Shown: piece by piece, positions 35,147 to 46,028 of the stretch
Layout of the letters: each line of letters opens with the position of its first letter
Position numbering within the stretch: the first letter of the stretch is position 1
NCBI GenBank assembly: GCA_038503065.1
Contig: JBCAMK010000004.1
Location: forward strand, 1,377,001 to 1,441,000
Direction of reading: 5' to 3'
DNA from: Paragyromitra xinjiangensis
Taxonomy: Eukaryota > Ascomycota > Pezizomycetes > Pezizales > Discinaceae
Length of the DNA stretch: 64,000 nt
Position numbers and translations under genes: made by a program
The notes under the pieces: model-generated
The model's input: the letters and a program-made list of their open reading frames with translations, nothing else
Told to the model about the DNA's origin: nothing
Databases searched by the model: none

Positions 35147-38100
35147 GATAGGTAAGCTTGAAAGCGATGAGTAGATCTAAGAAGGATGGGGATGGGAATG
35201 TAAGCTGGATGAGTGATATGAAAGTAGATGGAATAGGATATCGTTGAGTGATACTAAGGCAAACAAACAGTGGGGTGTAAGAGTCAGGAGCGGGAAAGGA
35301 GGTTTATACAAAGCCCTTCTTAGAGATGTTTATATCCAAGGGATGTTTGCTTACAATTTCTTGGCTGATTATGCGATGAGTTTCTACCTAGAAATTCGCC
35401 TGATTACATGCAGTGAAGGCGAGAAGATGGAGGAAGGAAAACGTAGAAAAGAGATAAAGAGCCGCGCCGTATATCGTGGCTTTGGCTACTTACTGAAAAC
35501 GAGACAGAGCCCCGAGCGGTAACGGCCCTAGGGTGTCAAGTATGTATTCTACGCCACATTGGTCTCTTTTTTAAGAATATTCTAATCGACATGATGCTTC
35601 TTGTCTCACAAAGCGATGAAATCCTACCTAGAAGCTCCATTTGATTTGCGATGGTGGCCCGGGATAGGAAGGAAAGTCGCATAAGAGCTGTTGGAACTCC
35701 GAGCGGCAAAGACGCGTGCTGCAACAGCGCCTCGATGTTCGAGAACGGCGGGAATGCAAGTTCTCGCAGATCGGGCTTATGATAGATCACTGGTCTGTGC
35801 ACGATACTTCTTGGCTCTTGGTGTCGTGCACGTGCCACCTGCATGACATACAGACCTTGCTGCGTGACATGAGCCAAAATACTGATGTTCAAACAGCGTG
35901 ACATAGATAAAATCAGGCAGCTAGAACCAAAAGCTATAACCCTAGGCGAAGATCCTAGCCTTCGCTTATGATTCGCAACATTCATGCGAAGTTACAAAGA
36001 AGAATCTCCGCTCGATTTTCTTTTCAACCGGAGCATGTGCTATAATACGTGACTTATTCCTCATTTACCGTTGTCTAGAACGAGACTTCATTTATGTGCG
36101 CTACCTAGCCTCAGTAACGCATGTGTAGCTCGGTACTTGCGAGCAGCGTGACAACGTCAAAAGAGGCAGCTGGTATTGATCTCCGATAGACCAGGCACAA
36201 TCTCACATGTAAATTCCTGGTTAGCTCCGATGGCTATGGGCGCTTAACGGGTGGTTTACGCCGCGAGGAACGTTCTCATGCAGTTGATTGTTCATTCAAT
36301 ATGCTAGAAATTACACATCATAGCGAAAACTCGGGGTATATTTATGTAAACATCGCCCCAGAAGCGTTCCGGTAGTTTACCAGAGAATAATAACGTCACG
36401 ATATTGGTAAGACGCATTGGTAGGGTGCTCTACATGTACATACATATGCATATGTAGGGGATTTTAGGCTTCGGCGGATTAGAAGATCTCAGATCGGGAG
36501 TAAATTTAGCGTAAGCTTAAATCTAGGTGAAGCGTTGATAGCGAGAATCTTTGCCACAATCGGGTTCCTAAGTCCATAGGGATACTATCGGGCAGTGGCA
36601 ATGCACAACTAAGCAGGTACTAGCATGCCTAGAAGAGTTTAAACATGAGCTAAATTGCGGTATTACTTTGATCCTATCTGCCCTTAGTCCAGAACTGCCA
36701 GATAATAAACGCTAGATCACACCCCTAGCGCTCGGATTCACTACATCATCAACCATTAACTGGTTCATTACATATTCTTAAGTCTGCGCTTACTTCAGGC
36801 GAGTACTGTGCTGACATATTTCTTCTATACCATTTCTGCTTCCATTTACAGCTCCCAGCCCGTAGCCTAAAATGATGCAACAATATTAGCGTTGTCTATT
36901 CACGGGTACATGTATCTACTCGTACCCCACGTTGCCTTAAAGCAATACAGCATCACATGCATCAACGCAACATCTTTTGCCGCCAAAATGTAGATTGCTA
37001 TTTGACTTCTAGAATCGGAGACGGTTATAATCTTAAATTGTGTGGACGGAACAACCTGGATTAGGTAAGTTCTAGATCCAGGCTAGCCAGTTCAGGAGAC
37101 AAATCCTCACCCCCATAATCCGAACGGCGTTAAAACATCTCGTGGGCTTCAAATTGAAACTTGAATGTTAATAACAATACCCTAAACATTCCCGGGTGAC
37201 TCTCCTATGTAGGGATAGAGCGCTTAGCACGTGGAATCATTCCTGCCCAAACCTAATATTCGGAGCCAGACCATTTCATGCCGATTTTCCGTCTTAGAAA
37301 CGCGGTTCTTGAAACTAACTAATATACCGATCTGACTCGGGAACGCATACACTGAATCACCAGCTTGGGGGTTCCAATTCTTAGGATAACCGCCGTACTT
37401 CAAGCGAGATCAAAACTGTATTATAGTATGTTATCAACCTTTATATTTCATGATTATTGGGGCAATGCTCGTGTTATTTGATGATAAGGGGCTCTAGGGC
37501 ATTACGAAATCGGTTTGCCTCGTTAGCTAGCCTTGCTAGTTATTATCAGTTCAAAATATCCCGCTTAGACAAATAACACCGAATATAAGAGCAATTTTGG
37601 GAGAAGGAAACTCCAAATTTGCCATAGGCGTCCCGAGAACCACTCATTGTGGGCGGTTACTCGATAGTGAGCATAAGAAAGAAAGTTTACGTACACCTAC
37701 CAGGTGCCTAAAAGGTTAAAATTATTAGCTAGCGCCTTACTAGTGCCTGATCCAGTAGTTAGACTAGCACATGGCAGGGCAGGATGATATCTCGAAAGAC
37801 TTTTAGTAGAAAGTCAAATACACTAGTAGTCGGAGCTACCACTTTGGTCTTTTATTCATGTGATAGCCTTGTGCGGTCCGGGATATTGGGGAATCCCCGT
37901 GATCCTAATTTAGATGAGTTATATCACAGAATATCACTCGATTTCTCACTATACGCGTATGTAAAGATGTGACCACAAGTGCTATTATAATGCGATTGCC
38001 AGTCTCAACCTTTTTCCTAGACCATCGGCTTCTCAATATAGAGATAGAGGTGATCGTGAAAAAATTTCAGTACATGGGTATCTGTATACGTAGATAGATA

Positions 38101-38160
38101 GATAGATATTTCATTTACGCATCCAGCCCTAAAGCTATGGCGATACTCGCTAAAGCACTA
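35147..38160. other. Gene-poor spacer left of the LINE
   Basis: About 3 kb without a supported gene. Frames at 35244-35522 and 35536-35985 show no family motif. A (GATA)-type microsatellite lies at about 38093-38108. Decayed repeats are possible but I recognised none. Confidence 0.55.
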
Positions 38161-38209
38161 TAAAAATAAAAATAAAAATAAAAATAAAAATAAAAATAAA
38201 AATAAAATG

Positions 38210-38242
<33 letters not shown>
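38161..38242 (-). repeat. (TTTTTA)n tail-like tract at the LINE 3' end
   Basis: The plus strand repeats TAAAAA about a dozen times with small variations, so on the LINE sense strand it reads TTTTTA repeats. It lies about 130 bp past the ORF2 stop and likely marks the 3' terminus of the element. A simple repeat at the 3' end instead of poly(A) is known in some LINE clades. Confidence 0.7.
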
Positions 38243-38373
38243 CTCCAAAAATAAACAAATCCACCACACACCCAACAGCAAAACACTACTACTAACACCT
38301 AAGCCGCACACCAAATCCCTCAACATAAAACATAACCGAACATCCCAATACAACAATTTCTTTTAACTTCACT

Positions 38374-39964
38374 TTAATGCTCCAATTCTCCAAAACCCCA
38401 TCCCAATTCCTCATTTTCTCTCTCAACTTCCCCCCTTGCTTCTCTCACTCCTCGCTTAAATTCTTTCCATATTTCTATCCCCCATTTTGCTCCCTCGCTC
38501 GTATACAATAGCAATGCTATCGACAACTGTTCTCCCAGCTTTTCTCCTGCTTCATCTCTCACGTCCTGGCTAAACATGCATTCTGTTAGGACGTGCTTAA
38601 CGTCCTGTTTGCCTCTTCCACATTCGCATTCATCATTATCTCGTTTGCCGATTCTTTTGGCGTATTCATGGATCCAAATGTGTTCAGTCCTAAGCCTGCT
38701 TAGGATGACTGGGCCCTCTCGTTCGTATGCTGCAAACTTTACCACTTTTCGTCGTGTGGGTTCTAGCCCGTATCTCGATCCCTTGCTCGGATGGTTTTTC
38801 CAGAATTGCGTCCAGTGGGTGATACTATCACTTCTTGCTTTGGCTTCAAGATAGGTGAGGGATATGAAGCTGTCTTTGTCTCGGGGTTGCTTTGTGCCTT
38901 TCTTTGCTAGGATGTCCGCTTTCTCGTTGCCGTTTATTCCGACGTGGGCCTTTACCCATTCGAAGCTGGTTGCAATGCCATTGGTCCTCGCTGCGTCCAG
39001 TTCCCATCTGACTTTATGTGCCATCATTTCCCCAGGCCCTCTTTCTCTCTTCCCAATTCTTTTCATCGCTTCCTGGCTATCTATCCTTATCACCATTTTC
39101 CTTACTCCCTTTCGTCTGCATTCTTTTATCCCTTGCTCCACTGCTTTCTTAATGCCAACCATTTCTGCGTCCATGATCTCCATCTCGTTGCCCATGCCAT
39201 AACTCGCTTCCCACTCTAACCTGCCGTCTCTCCCTAGCCTGCACACTCCAACTCCCACCTTTCCGTCTATCTTTGACCCATCTGCATACATAACAACTTC
39301 ATCTTTTCCCTCCCTTCTTCTTTTTTGTTCTGTCAATCCTTCCTCATCGCCTTTGCCTATTCGTACGACTAATCCTTCTCTTATTCTTTTTTCCCACTTC
39401 CTTTCCTTCTCTTCTATTGCTTTATGTCTTTCCAGTCTTTTCCACCCTTCTTTAATTTCTTCGCCTATCAGTTCAACTCCTCTTTTAACTCCACTTAGCT
39501 TTTTCCTATTCCTCCTTCTTCCCCCTTGCCAATTTTCTTCTTCTTGTTTAATTCTTATTTCTGCTTCCACCATTCTCCTCATCGGGTGATTTTCGCCTTT
39601 GCTTAATGTTCGTATCGTGATTCTCCGTTGTCTTTCTTGCATGCGTATCTCATTCGGTATGAGATCGTTTTCGACTTGAATCGCGCCTCCCGGGGCTGTT
39701 CGTAGGTGTCCTGCTAGCTTCCGCATAGCCTTCTGATCCGCCTTATCCATCTTCTCCGCAAGTCCTTTCTGCTCTTTCCACCACACCCGTGATCCGTAAT
39801 CCATCACACTCCGTACACATGCTATATACATCTTTCTCAAATTTCCCACCCCACACCCTTTTTCCCCTTTAGCTAACCTCATGAGCCCTCCGCTGACTCT
39901 CTCTGCTTTTTTTATCTTAATATTTACATGCTCCTTAAATTCCAACTTTCTATCAATCCACACC
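38374..39964 (-). pseudogene. LINE ORF2, 3' part: RT C-terminal end and RNase H
   Basis: Downstream fragment of the interrupted LINE ORF2. After the RT thumb (LGVWIDRKLEF) it holds an RNase H type I domain in the last third: VVMYADGSK (first Asp), EMEIMDAEM (Glu), VIRIDSQEA (Asp) and a later HVGINGNEKAD. Near the C terminus is a Cys/His cluster (ECECGRGKQDVKHVLTEC) typical of LINE ORF2 ends. The frame remains open for about 530 codons to TAA at 38374. The open frame runs on into the LTR sequence, but this is not part of the LINE. With its 5' part displaced by 6 kb it cannot be made as the native protein. Confidence 0.88.
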
Positions 39965-39969
39965 CCCAG
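39965..39969 (+). repeat. Left target-site duplication of the gypsy element (CCCAG)
   Basis: CCCAG directly precedes the left LTR and recurs at 46024-46028 directly after the right LTR. Five-bp duplications are usual for Ty3/gypsy integrases. Confidence 0.85.
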
Positions 39970-40390
39970 TTTCATGGATAAGGTCAGGCACATGTGGGGT
40001 GTTAAGGATTAGTTATTGTATTATTTCGTTGTGTTTCTTTGTGATTCGGTTGGGTTGTTTCGAATGGTTGAGTCATGGATGAGTCATAGAAAAGGGAAGA
40101 TTGGGTATATAAGCGATGGATTTCCGCGGTTGTGATTGTTCTTTTCTTTCTTTCCTTAAGCAACGTTTCTTACTTTACTTCTACTGTACGGTTATCCAAA
40201 TATCATCTCTGTTTCTACCTCAGAAACATCGTCGTCGCTGCCGCTGTCACCCCCCCAGAATCACCTCGATTCTTACCCTACGTGAGGCCTGTGGAAAACA
40301 TTGTATTATCATTGTAGCGAAGCATCTTTCAAGTAGCACTGCTCACCTTTGGGGATACCAAAGGGCTTGACGAAACTTCGCTCCCTGAGA
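39970..40390 (+). repeat. Left (5') LTR, 421 bp
   Basis: Begins TTTCATGG and ends CCCTGAGA. A TATA box (TATATAAG, 40106-40113) about 135 bp in is the likely Pol II promoter of the element. It matches 45603-46023 at every base I compared. Confidence 0.92.
40106..40113 (+). promoter_or_regulatory. TATA box in the left LTR
   Basis: TATATAAG in the context GGGTATATAAGCG. The same sequence recurs at 45739-45746 in the right LTR. Its place upstream of gag fits an LTR promoter. Confidence 0.6.
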
Positions 40391-40613
40391 TTACGTTGCT
40401 TCCTCATCCACACCCCTCACCATAAGAACACACGCTCTATGAGCATCGCGTCGCGGATTTACCAATCCATCCTTCACCTTTTCCCTTGCACAACTGCCCG
40501 AAAAACCCCTGAACCAACGCTAGTTGTACCCGACTGGTTGGACCAAGAATACCTAAGGACCAACTCGACACACTCCACCATTTCCAAAATCACCTGAGAA
40601 AAACATCTCCACC

Positions 40614-41911
40614 ATGTCGGCTGTACCTAACCCCGCGCCCTCCGATGCCCAAACATCTGCAACTTGGGATTTCCCAACCCAAGAGCGTTTCACTGAACTG
40701 GCTAGCACGGATATTGCTAGACTTTACCAAGATACCCGCGCCTACATCCATAGGCTTGAACTACAAATCGAAGCAAGCGATGAGGCCCGTGAAGGCGCCG
40801 AACAAACTCTGGGCACAACCCAAATACAGCTCACCAACGCCAATGCAACCCTCCAACAAGCCAACCAAACCACCGACCGTTTACGAAGGGAAAGGGATCA
40901 AGCTCGCTTGGGAGCACAACGAGAATCACGTCCTCACTCCCCAGCACCACCTCCACCCCCCCCATTGGTAAGTCAACACCGGTCAGAAAAAATGCCCGAC
41001 CCAGAAAAATTCGATGGGTCTCGTGATAAACTCCCCGGCTTTGTTCTCCAGCTCCGCTCCAAGCTATCGGTCAATAACGACCGCTTTACCAACGAGAATA
41101 ATAAAATTCTCTATACCATCAATCGTTTGGAGGGGGCTGCTCTTGAACAAGTCCGTCACACTGTCCTCCCTAATGGGACAACCACTTGGACCAACGCCGC
41201 TGAACTCATTACTGCCCTGGAAACCGCCTTTGGCGACCCCGACCCAACTGGAACAGCGAGGAGGGAACTCCACCAACTGAAACAAGGAAAGAGGGAGTTC
41301 TCCGCCTACCTGGCAGATTTCCAACGTATCATGGGACGCCTTCAGTATGGGGAAACCACGAAAATGGACGCCTTGGAATATGGGATTTCGGAGGAACTAA
41401 AGGAAGCAATGGTTGTTATAGTAGATCCTCCTACCACCTTCAACACCTTCACTTCGCTCCTCCTTCGGCTAGATAATCGTATCAGGGCCCGCAAGGAGGA
41501 GAAGAAAAACACCAACCGAAACAACATGGGACAATTTGTCGCCCCTGCTCCTGCCTCTTTTACCCCCCATCCTTCCCACACCCCGGGAGGGCTGGCCCCC
41601 ATGGACCTTTCCTTTGGAAGAACCAGCAATATGGATCGCCCCGCACCAGATCAACGGTTCACCATGATTAATGGGCGAAAAAGCTTTCAGATCTCGAGAA
41701 ACAGTGGCGTCGGTCTACTGGAAAATGTATGTTCTGCGCAGGTGAAAACCACTCCTACGCCAACTGCCCCTCCGCGCCAAAAAAACCGGCAATGAGGGGA
41801 GCTTTGGTCAACACTGCCCCTGCTGCTTCTTCTTCTTCTTCTTCTTCCGGGTCCATCGACCCATTACCTTCTTTCACGGCTGCGGATGTCTCCCAGTCTT
41901 TAAACTTTTAA
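40614..41911 (+). CDS. gag: Gag polyprotein of the gypsy element, frame broken before the zinc knuckle
   Basis: Structural protein. The ATG at 40614 opens a frame with a coiled-coil-like, Gln/Glu-rich N part (LELQIEASDEAREGAEQ region), a Pro-rich stretch, and the capsid domain (residues about 125-290, with FDGSRDKLPGFVLQL and FSAYLADFQRIM). In the first frame it ends at 41795 after a nonsense-looking tail. The CCHC zinc knuckle (CMFCAGENHSYANC) lies in the -1 frame, which runs to TAA at 41911. The change of frame fits an A5 run near 41680, where a -1 shift would give Arg-Lys-Lys-Leu-Ser instead of Arg-Lys-Ser. This may be a lost base or a recoding site. Confidence 0.8.
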
Positions 41912-41961
41912 AACCAGAGTCGCTTCGTGACCCTGCTCTGGTTTCTTCTTTTTCTTCTCCT

Positions 41962-44900
41962 TTGTCTGCATTTTCTATTTCGGGTTTTTCGGTATCTGAT
42001 GTGTGCGTGGAGGATCAATTGGATGGGGATCATTTTGTTATTTCATGTAGCCTTTCGAGTAACAATAAAACCATACAAACTCACGCACTATTGGACACTG
42101 GAGCCTCAGGATTTGCATTCATGGACGAAGAATTTGCGCGTCACCATAATTTCCCTCTTATTTCTCTTAAAAACCCCCGCCAACTAGAAGTCATCGATGG
42201 AAGACCCATTTCCTCAGGGGCCATCACCCACCTTGTACACTGCAGGCTGGATATTCAGGATCACCAAGAAAAAGCCCCCTTCTTTGTGACACAACTCGGT
42301 CACTACCCGCTGGTCCTGGGAATCCCTTGGATGAAGCATCATGATATTTCCTTGCAATTTGCGGCCAACAAAATAACCTTTGGATCCAGCCGCTGCCGTA
42401 CCCATTGCAACCCCACGGCACCCCCTGTCATCACTCATGGCATCCAACTTCCAGAAAAACTCAGGGTTCATTTCATTGGAGCTGCAGCTTTTAGCCGGCT
42501 AGCTAGGAAACGGACTTCCCAAATTTATGCCATTTCTTTAGACGAAATCAACAAGATCCTCGATAAGAAAAATACCAAGGAGGAATGGAAAAAACGAATC
42601 CCCCTGGAATATCATGAGTTCTTGGACATGTTTGATGAAACCAAAGCCAACGGACTCCCCCCACGCCGCCCCTACGATCACAAGATACCACTTCTCGATG
42701 GAAAAGAGCCCCCCTTTGGACCATTATATGGTATGTCCCGCGAGGAACTTCGAGTATTAAAAGAATATATAGAAGACAACCTCGGAAAAGGGTTCATCCA
42801 AGCCAGCTCATCACCAGCTGGGTCCCCGGTCCTCTTCGTGAAAAAGGCTGATGGATCTCTCCGTCTGTGTGTTGATTACCGCGGATTAAACAACATCACC
42901 ATCAAAGACCGATATACTTCTCCCCTCATCCGAGAAACCCTAGACCGCTTGGCTAAGGCAAAATGGTACACCAAGCTGGATCTCCGCATGGGGTATAATC
43001 AAATACGGATGGCAGAGGGAGAAGAATGGAAAACAGCATTCCGCACCCGTTACGGCCTCTACGAATACAAGGTCATGCCCTTTGGACTCACCAACGCACC
43101 TGGCACCTTCCAACGTTTTGTTAATGATTGTCTTACCGAATACCTGGACATCTTTTGTACTGCCTATCTTGATGACATCTTGATATACAGCGACAATTTG
43201 GAAGAACACAAGGAACATGTTCGTAAGGTTCTCCAGGCCCTAAAACAACAAGGGATCCTCCTCAAACCTGAGAAATGCGAATTCCATACCCAATCAACAA
43301 AGTACTTGGGATTAATTCTCTCACCAGACGGTATCAGCATGGATGAGGAGAAATTGAAAGCGGTACGCGAATGGGGAATTCCAAAATCAGTCAAAGACGT
43401 TCAAGCTTTCTTAGGGTTTGCAAATTTTTACCGACGGTTCATATTTGGGTTTTCACGGCTTTCGTCACCCCTCACAGCGCTAACAAAAAAGGATACATCT
43501 TTTGAATGGTCTCCAAAAGCACAGCAGGCATTCGATGACTTGAAACTTGCCTTCACCACCGCTCCAATCCTGATGCACTTCGACCCTGATAAGAAAATCT
43601 TCGTGGAAACAGATGCCTCCGATTATGTGTCTGCCGGCGTTCTCTCTCAGTATGATGACAACGGAGTATTACACCCAGTGGCCTTCTTTTCCAAAAAACA
43701 CTCTCCAGCAGAGTGCAATTACGAAATCTACGATAAAGAATTGCTTGCCATCATTCGCACTTTTGAAGAATGGAGACCGGAACTGGAAGGAGCGGCGCAC
43801 CCCATTTCGGTTATTTCGGACCATAAAAACTTGGAGTATTTTATGACCACCAAACAATTGAACCGTCGACAAGCCAGATGGGCCGAGTATCTTTCACGTT
43901 TTAATTTTGTCATTACTTATCGCCCAGGAAAACAAGGAGGAAAACCGGACGCATTGACCAGGAGATCAGGAGATCTCCCTGAAGAAGGGGATGAAAGACT
44001 CGCACACCAGAGTCAAGTGGTATTAAAGAAAGAAAATTTGGATTCTAAGCTAAGTTTGTTGACGGGTTCTTTATCAAACGAACCCGCTGAATTGGATGCC
44101 ACCTTACTTTCATTATTTAGAGAAGGATATAAAGCTGACCCATTTCCGGAAAAGATCCTTACAGCATTGGAAAAGGGAGATAGACAATTGAAAGAAATTT
44201 CCCTGGCAGAATGCACCAACAGCAATGGGCTCCTCAAGTACCGTCAAGGCTTCTTCGTTCCTGATTTTGATTCACTTCGTCTCGAAATCCTGCAACAATA
44301 TCACAATGCACCAGCAGCAGGACATCCAGGACGAGAAAAAACCTTCGAATTGGTATCTAGGGACTTCTATTGGCCAAAGATGAGGGAGTATATTGGCCGA
44401 TACATTAGGAACTGCCATGTCTGTCAACGAGCAAAGCCAACAACGCAAGGCACGCAAGGAGTTCTACGCCCTCTACCTATTCCAAATAGACCCTGGGAAG
44501 AATTATCAATGGATTTTGTGACAGGGTTACCGGAATCGGAAGGCTTTGACGCAATAATGGTTATTGTTGACCGATTGTCGAAAATGAGGCACCTAATTCC
44601 TTGCAACACTACTGTGAATGCTCGACAAGTGGCCGATTTGTACCTCCTGAACGTCTGGAAAATCCATGGCTTACCCTCTCATATCACTTCCGACCGTGGT
44701 ACACAGTTCACCGCCAAGTTTTGGAAAGAGTTATGCCAACGGCTACAGATCAAGGCCAGGATGTCAACCTCCTTCCACCCAGAAACGGACGGACAAACCG
44801 AAAGACTCAATGCAGTAATGGAACAGTATCTCCGGTGCTACGTGTCTTATCAACAAGAAGACTGGGTTAAGTGGTTACCAATCGCGGAGTTCGCAGCAAA

Positions 44901-45567
44901 CAATCAAGAATCGGCAAGTACAAAGGTGACACCTTTCTTTGCCAATTACGGTTACCACCCTCGCTTTAACACCTTGATAATGCCAACATTCCGGGATCCA
45001 CAAGCTCGCGACGCCAAGGACTTCGCCCAGCGCATGGAAGAACTTCGAAACTTCCTACGAACACAGATCCGGACGGCCCAAGATGTTTATGAAACAAGCA
45101 CCAACAGGCATCGAACCCCAGCCCCAGCATATCGAGTTGGAGATCAAGTTTTTGTATCTACCAAAAACATACGCACTTCCCGGGCTTCCAAGAAACTGGA
45201 CTGGAAATGGATGGGCCCATACCCGGTTAAAAGAGTCGTGTCACCCTATGCTTATGAGATTGACCTCCCCTCCTCAGTCAAATATCACTCCGTCTTTCAC
45301 GTATCCTTAATAAAGCCAACCGCGACAGACCCCTTGCCAGGACAGATAATTCCACCACCACCTCCGGTACAAGTCAATGATCATGAGGAATACTATATCG
45401 ACGAAATCCTGGATTCGAGGATACAATATGGAAACCTGGAATACTTGGTCAAATGGACGGGCTATGCTCAACCTACCTGGGAGTCGGCAAAGGATCATCA
45501 AGAAACACAGGCCGTGGAGATTTTTCACCAACGGTATCCTGATAAACTTAATGATATGGTACCTTAG
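41962..45567 (+). CDS. pol: Pol polyprotein: protease, RT, RNase H, integrase, chromodomain
   Basis: Complete pol of about 1200 codons. Domains in order: aspartic protease with LLDTGASG (near residue 45); reverse transcriptase with VDYRGLN, MPFGLTNAP and the catalytic YLDDILIYS (about residues 400-410); RNase H with ETDASDY; integrase HHCC zinc finger (HxxxxAAGHPG ... CHVCQ) and the DDE core (MDFVTG, TSDRGTQF, and Glu in DGQTERLN); a C-terminal chromodomain with EILDSR, LEYLVKWTGY and TWE. The listed start at 41962 is TTG. The frame stays open upstream and overlaps gag, so pol is probably reached by a -1 shift from the zinc-knuckle frame, not by its own start. No stop or lesion interrupts the frame. 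Confidence 0.93.
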   Translation: MSAFSISGFSVSDVCVEDQLDGDHFVISCSLSSNNKTIQTHALLDTGASGFAFMDEEFARHHNFPLISLKNPRQLEVIDGRPISSGAITHLVHCRLDIQDHQEKAPFFVTQLGHYPLVLGIPWMKHHDISLQFAANKITFGSSRCRTHCNPTAPPVITHGIQLPEKLRVHFIGAAAFSRLARKRTSQIYAISLDEINKILDKKNTKEEWKKRIPLEYHEFLDMFDETKANGLPPRRPYDHKIPLLDGKEPPFGPLYGMSREELRVLKEYIEDNLGKGFIQASSSPAGSPVLFVKKADGSLRLCVDYRGLNNITIKDRYTSPLIRETLDRLAKAKWYTKLDLRMGYNQIRMAEGEEWKTAFRTRYGLYEYKVMPFGLTNAPGTFQRFVNDCLTEYLDIFCTAYLDDILIYSDNLEEHKEHVRKVLQALKQQGILLKPEKCEFHTQSTKYLGLILSPDGISMDEEKLKAVREWGIPKSVKDVQAFLGFANFYRRFIFGFSRLSSPLTALTKKDTSFEWSPKAQQAFDDLKLAFTTAPILMHFDPDKKIFVETDASDYVSAGVLSQYDDNGVLHPVAFFSKKHSPAECNYEIYDKELLAIIRTFEEWRPELEGAAHPISVISDHKNLEYFMTTKQLNRRQARWAEYLSRFNFVITYRPGKQGGKPDALTRRSGDLPEEGDERLAHQSQVVLKKENLDSKLSLLTGSLSNEPAELDATLLSLFREGYKADPFPEKILTALEKGDRQLKEISLAECTNSNGLLKYRQGFFVPDFDSLRLEILQQYHNAPAAGHPGREKTFELVSRDFYWPKMREYIGRYIRNCHVCQRAKPTTQGTQGVLRPLPIPNRPWEELSMDFVTGLPESEGFDAIMVIVDRLSKMRHLIPCNTTVNARQVADLYLLNVWKIHGLPSHITSDRGTQFTAKFWKELCQRLQIKARMSTSFHPETDGQTERLNAVMEQYLRCYVSYQQEDWVKWLPIAEFAANNQESASTKVTPFFANYGYHPRFNTLIMPTFRDPQARDAKDFAQRMEELRNFLRTQIRTAQDVYETSTNRHRTPAPAYRVGDQVFVSTKNIRTSRASKKLDWKWMGPYPVKRVVSPYAYEIDLPSSVKYHSVFHVSLIKPTATDPLPGQIIPPPPPVQVNDHEEYYIDEILDSRIQYGNLEYLVKWTGYAQPTWESAKDHQETQAVEIFHQRYPDKLNDMVP

Positions 45568-45586
45568 GTTCGCAGGAGCTCACGCT

Positions 45587-45602
45587 TGAAGGAGGGGGCT
45601 AC
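45587..45602 (+). promoter_or_regulatory. Polypurine tract before the right LTR
   Basis: A run rich in A and G (GAAGGAGGGGG, then CTAC) ends immediately before the right LTR at 45603. This is the position where the plus-strand primer of LTR retrotransposons lies. Confidence 0.7.
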
Positions 45603-46023
45603 TTTCATGGATAAGGTCAGGCACATGTGGGGTGTTAAGGATTAGTTATTGTATTATTTCGTTGTGTTTCTTTGTGATTCGGTTGGGTTGTTTCGAATGG
45701 TTGAGTCATGGATGAGTCATAGAAAAGGGAAGATTGGGTATATAAGCGATGGATTTCCGCGGTTGTGATTGTTCTTTTCTTTCTTTCCTTAAGCAACGTT
45801 TCTTACTTTACTTCTACTGTACGGTTATCCAAATATCATCTCTGTTTCTACCTCAGAAACATCGTCGTCGCTGCCGCTGTCACCCCCCCAGAATCACCTC
45901 GATTCTTACCCTACGTGAGGCCTGTGGAAAACATTGTATTATCATTGTAGCGAAGCATCTTTCAAGTAGCACTGCTCACCTTTGGGGATACCAAAGGGCT
46001 TGACGAAACTTCGCTCCCTGAGA
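45603..46023 (+). repeat. Right (3') LTR, 421 bp
   Basis: Same length and, by eye, the same sequence as the left LTR. It ends CCCTGAGA, followed at once by the CCCAG target duplication. Open frames inside it are duplicates of those in the left LTR and are not genes. Confidence 0.92.
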
Positions 46024-46028
46024 CCCAG
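46024..46028 (+). repeat. Right target-site duplication of the gypsy element (CCCAG)
   Basis: Matches 39965-39969. On the LINE strand the duplicated bases are CTGGG, part of the codons for Leu-Gly in MRWLGVWID. Confidence 0.85.

Larger units (their letters stand above)
39970..46023 (+). mobile_element. Complete Ty3/gypsy LTR retrotransposon with chromodomain (chromovirus)
   Basis: A 6054-bp element with 421-bp LTRs at both ends, gag, pol and a C-terminal chromodomain, inserted in the opposite orientation into LINE ORF2. The two LTRs read as identical when compared by eye, pointing to a recent insertion. The termini are TTTC...GAGA, not the standard TG...CA; the flanking CCCAG pair and the exact ends of shared LTR sequence support these limits. 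No conventional TGG primer-binding site follows the left LTR. The polypurine tract lies right before the right LTR. The pol frame is intact; gag needs frameshifting. Confidence 0.93.

Noticed and set aside
40116..40370. 84-aa frame repeated at 45749-46003
   Set aside because: Both copies lie in the LTRs and are identical because the LTRs are; not a gene.
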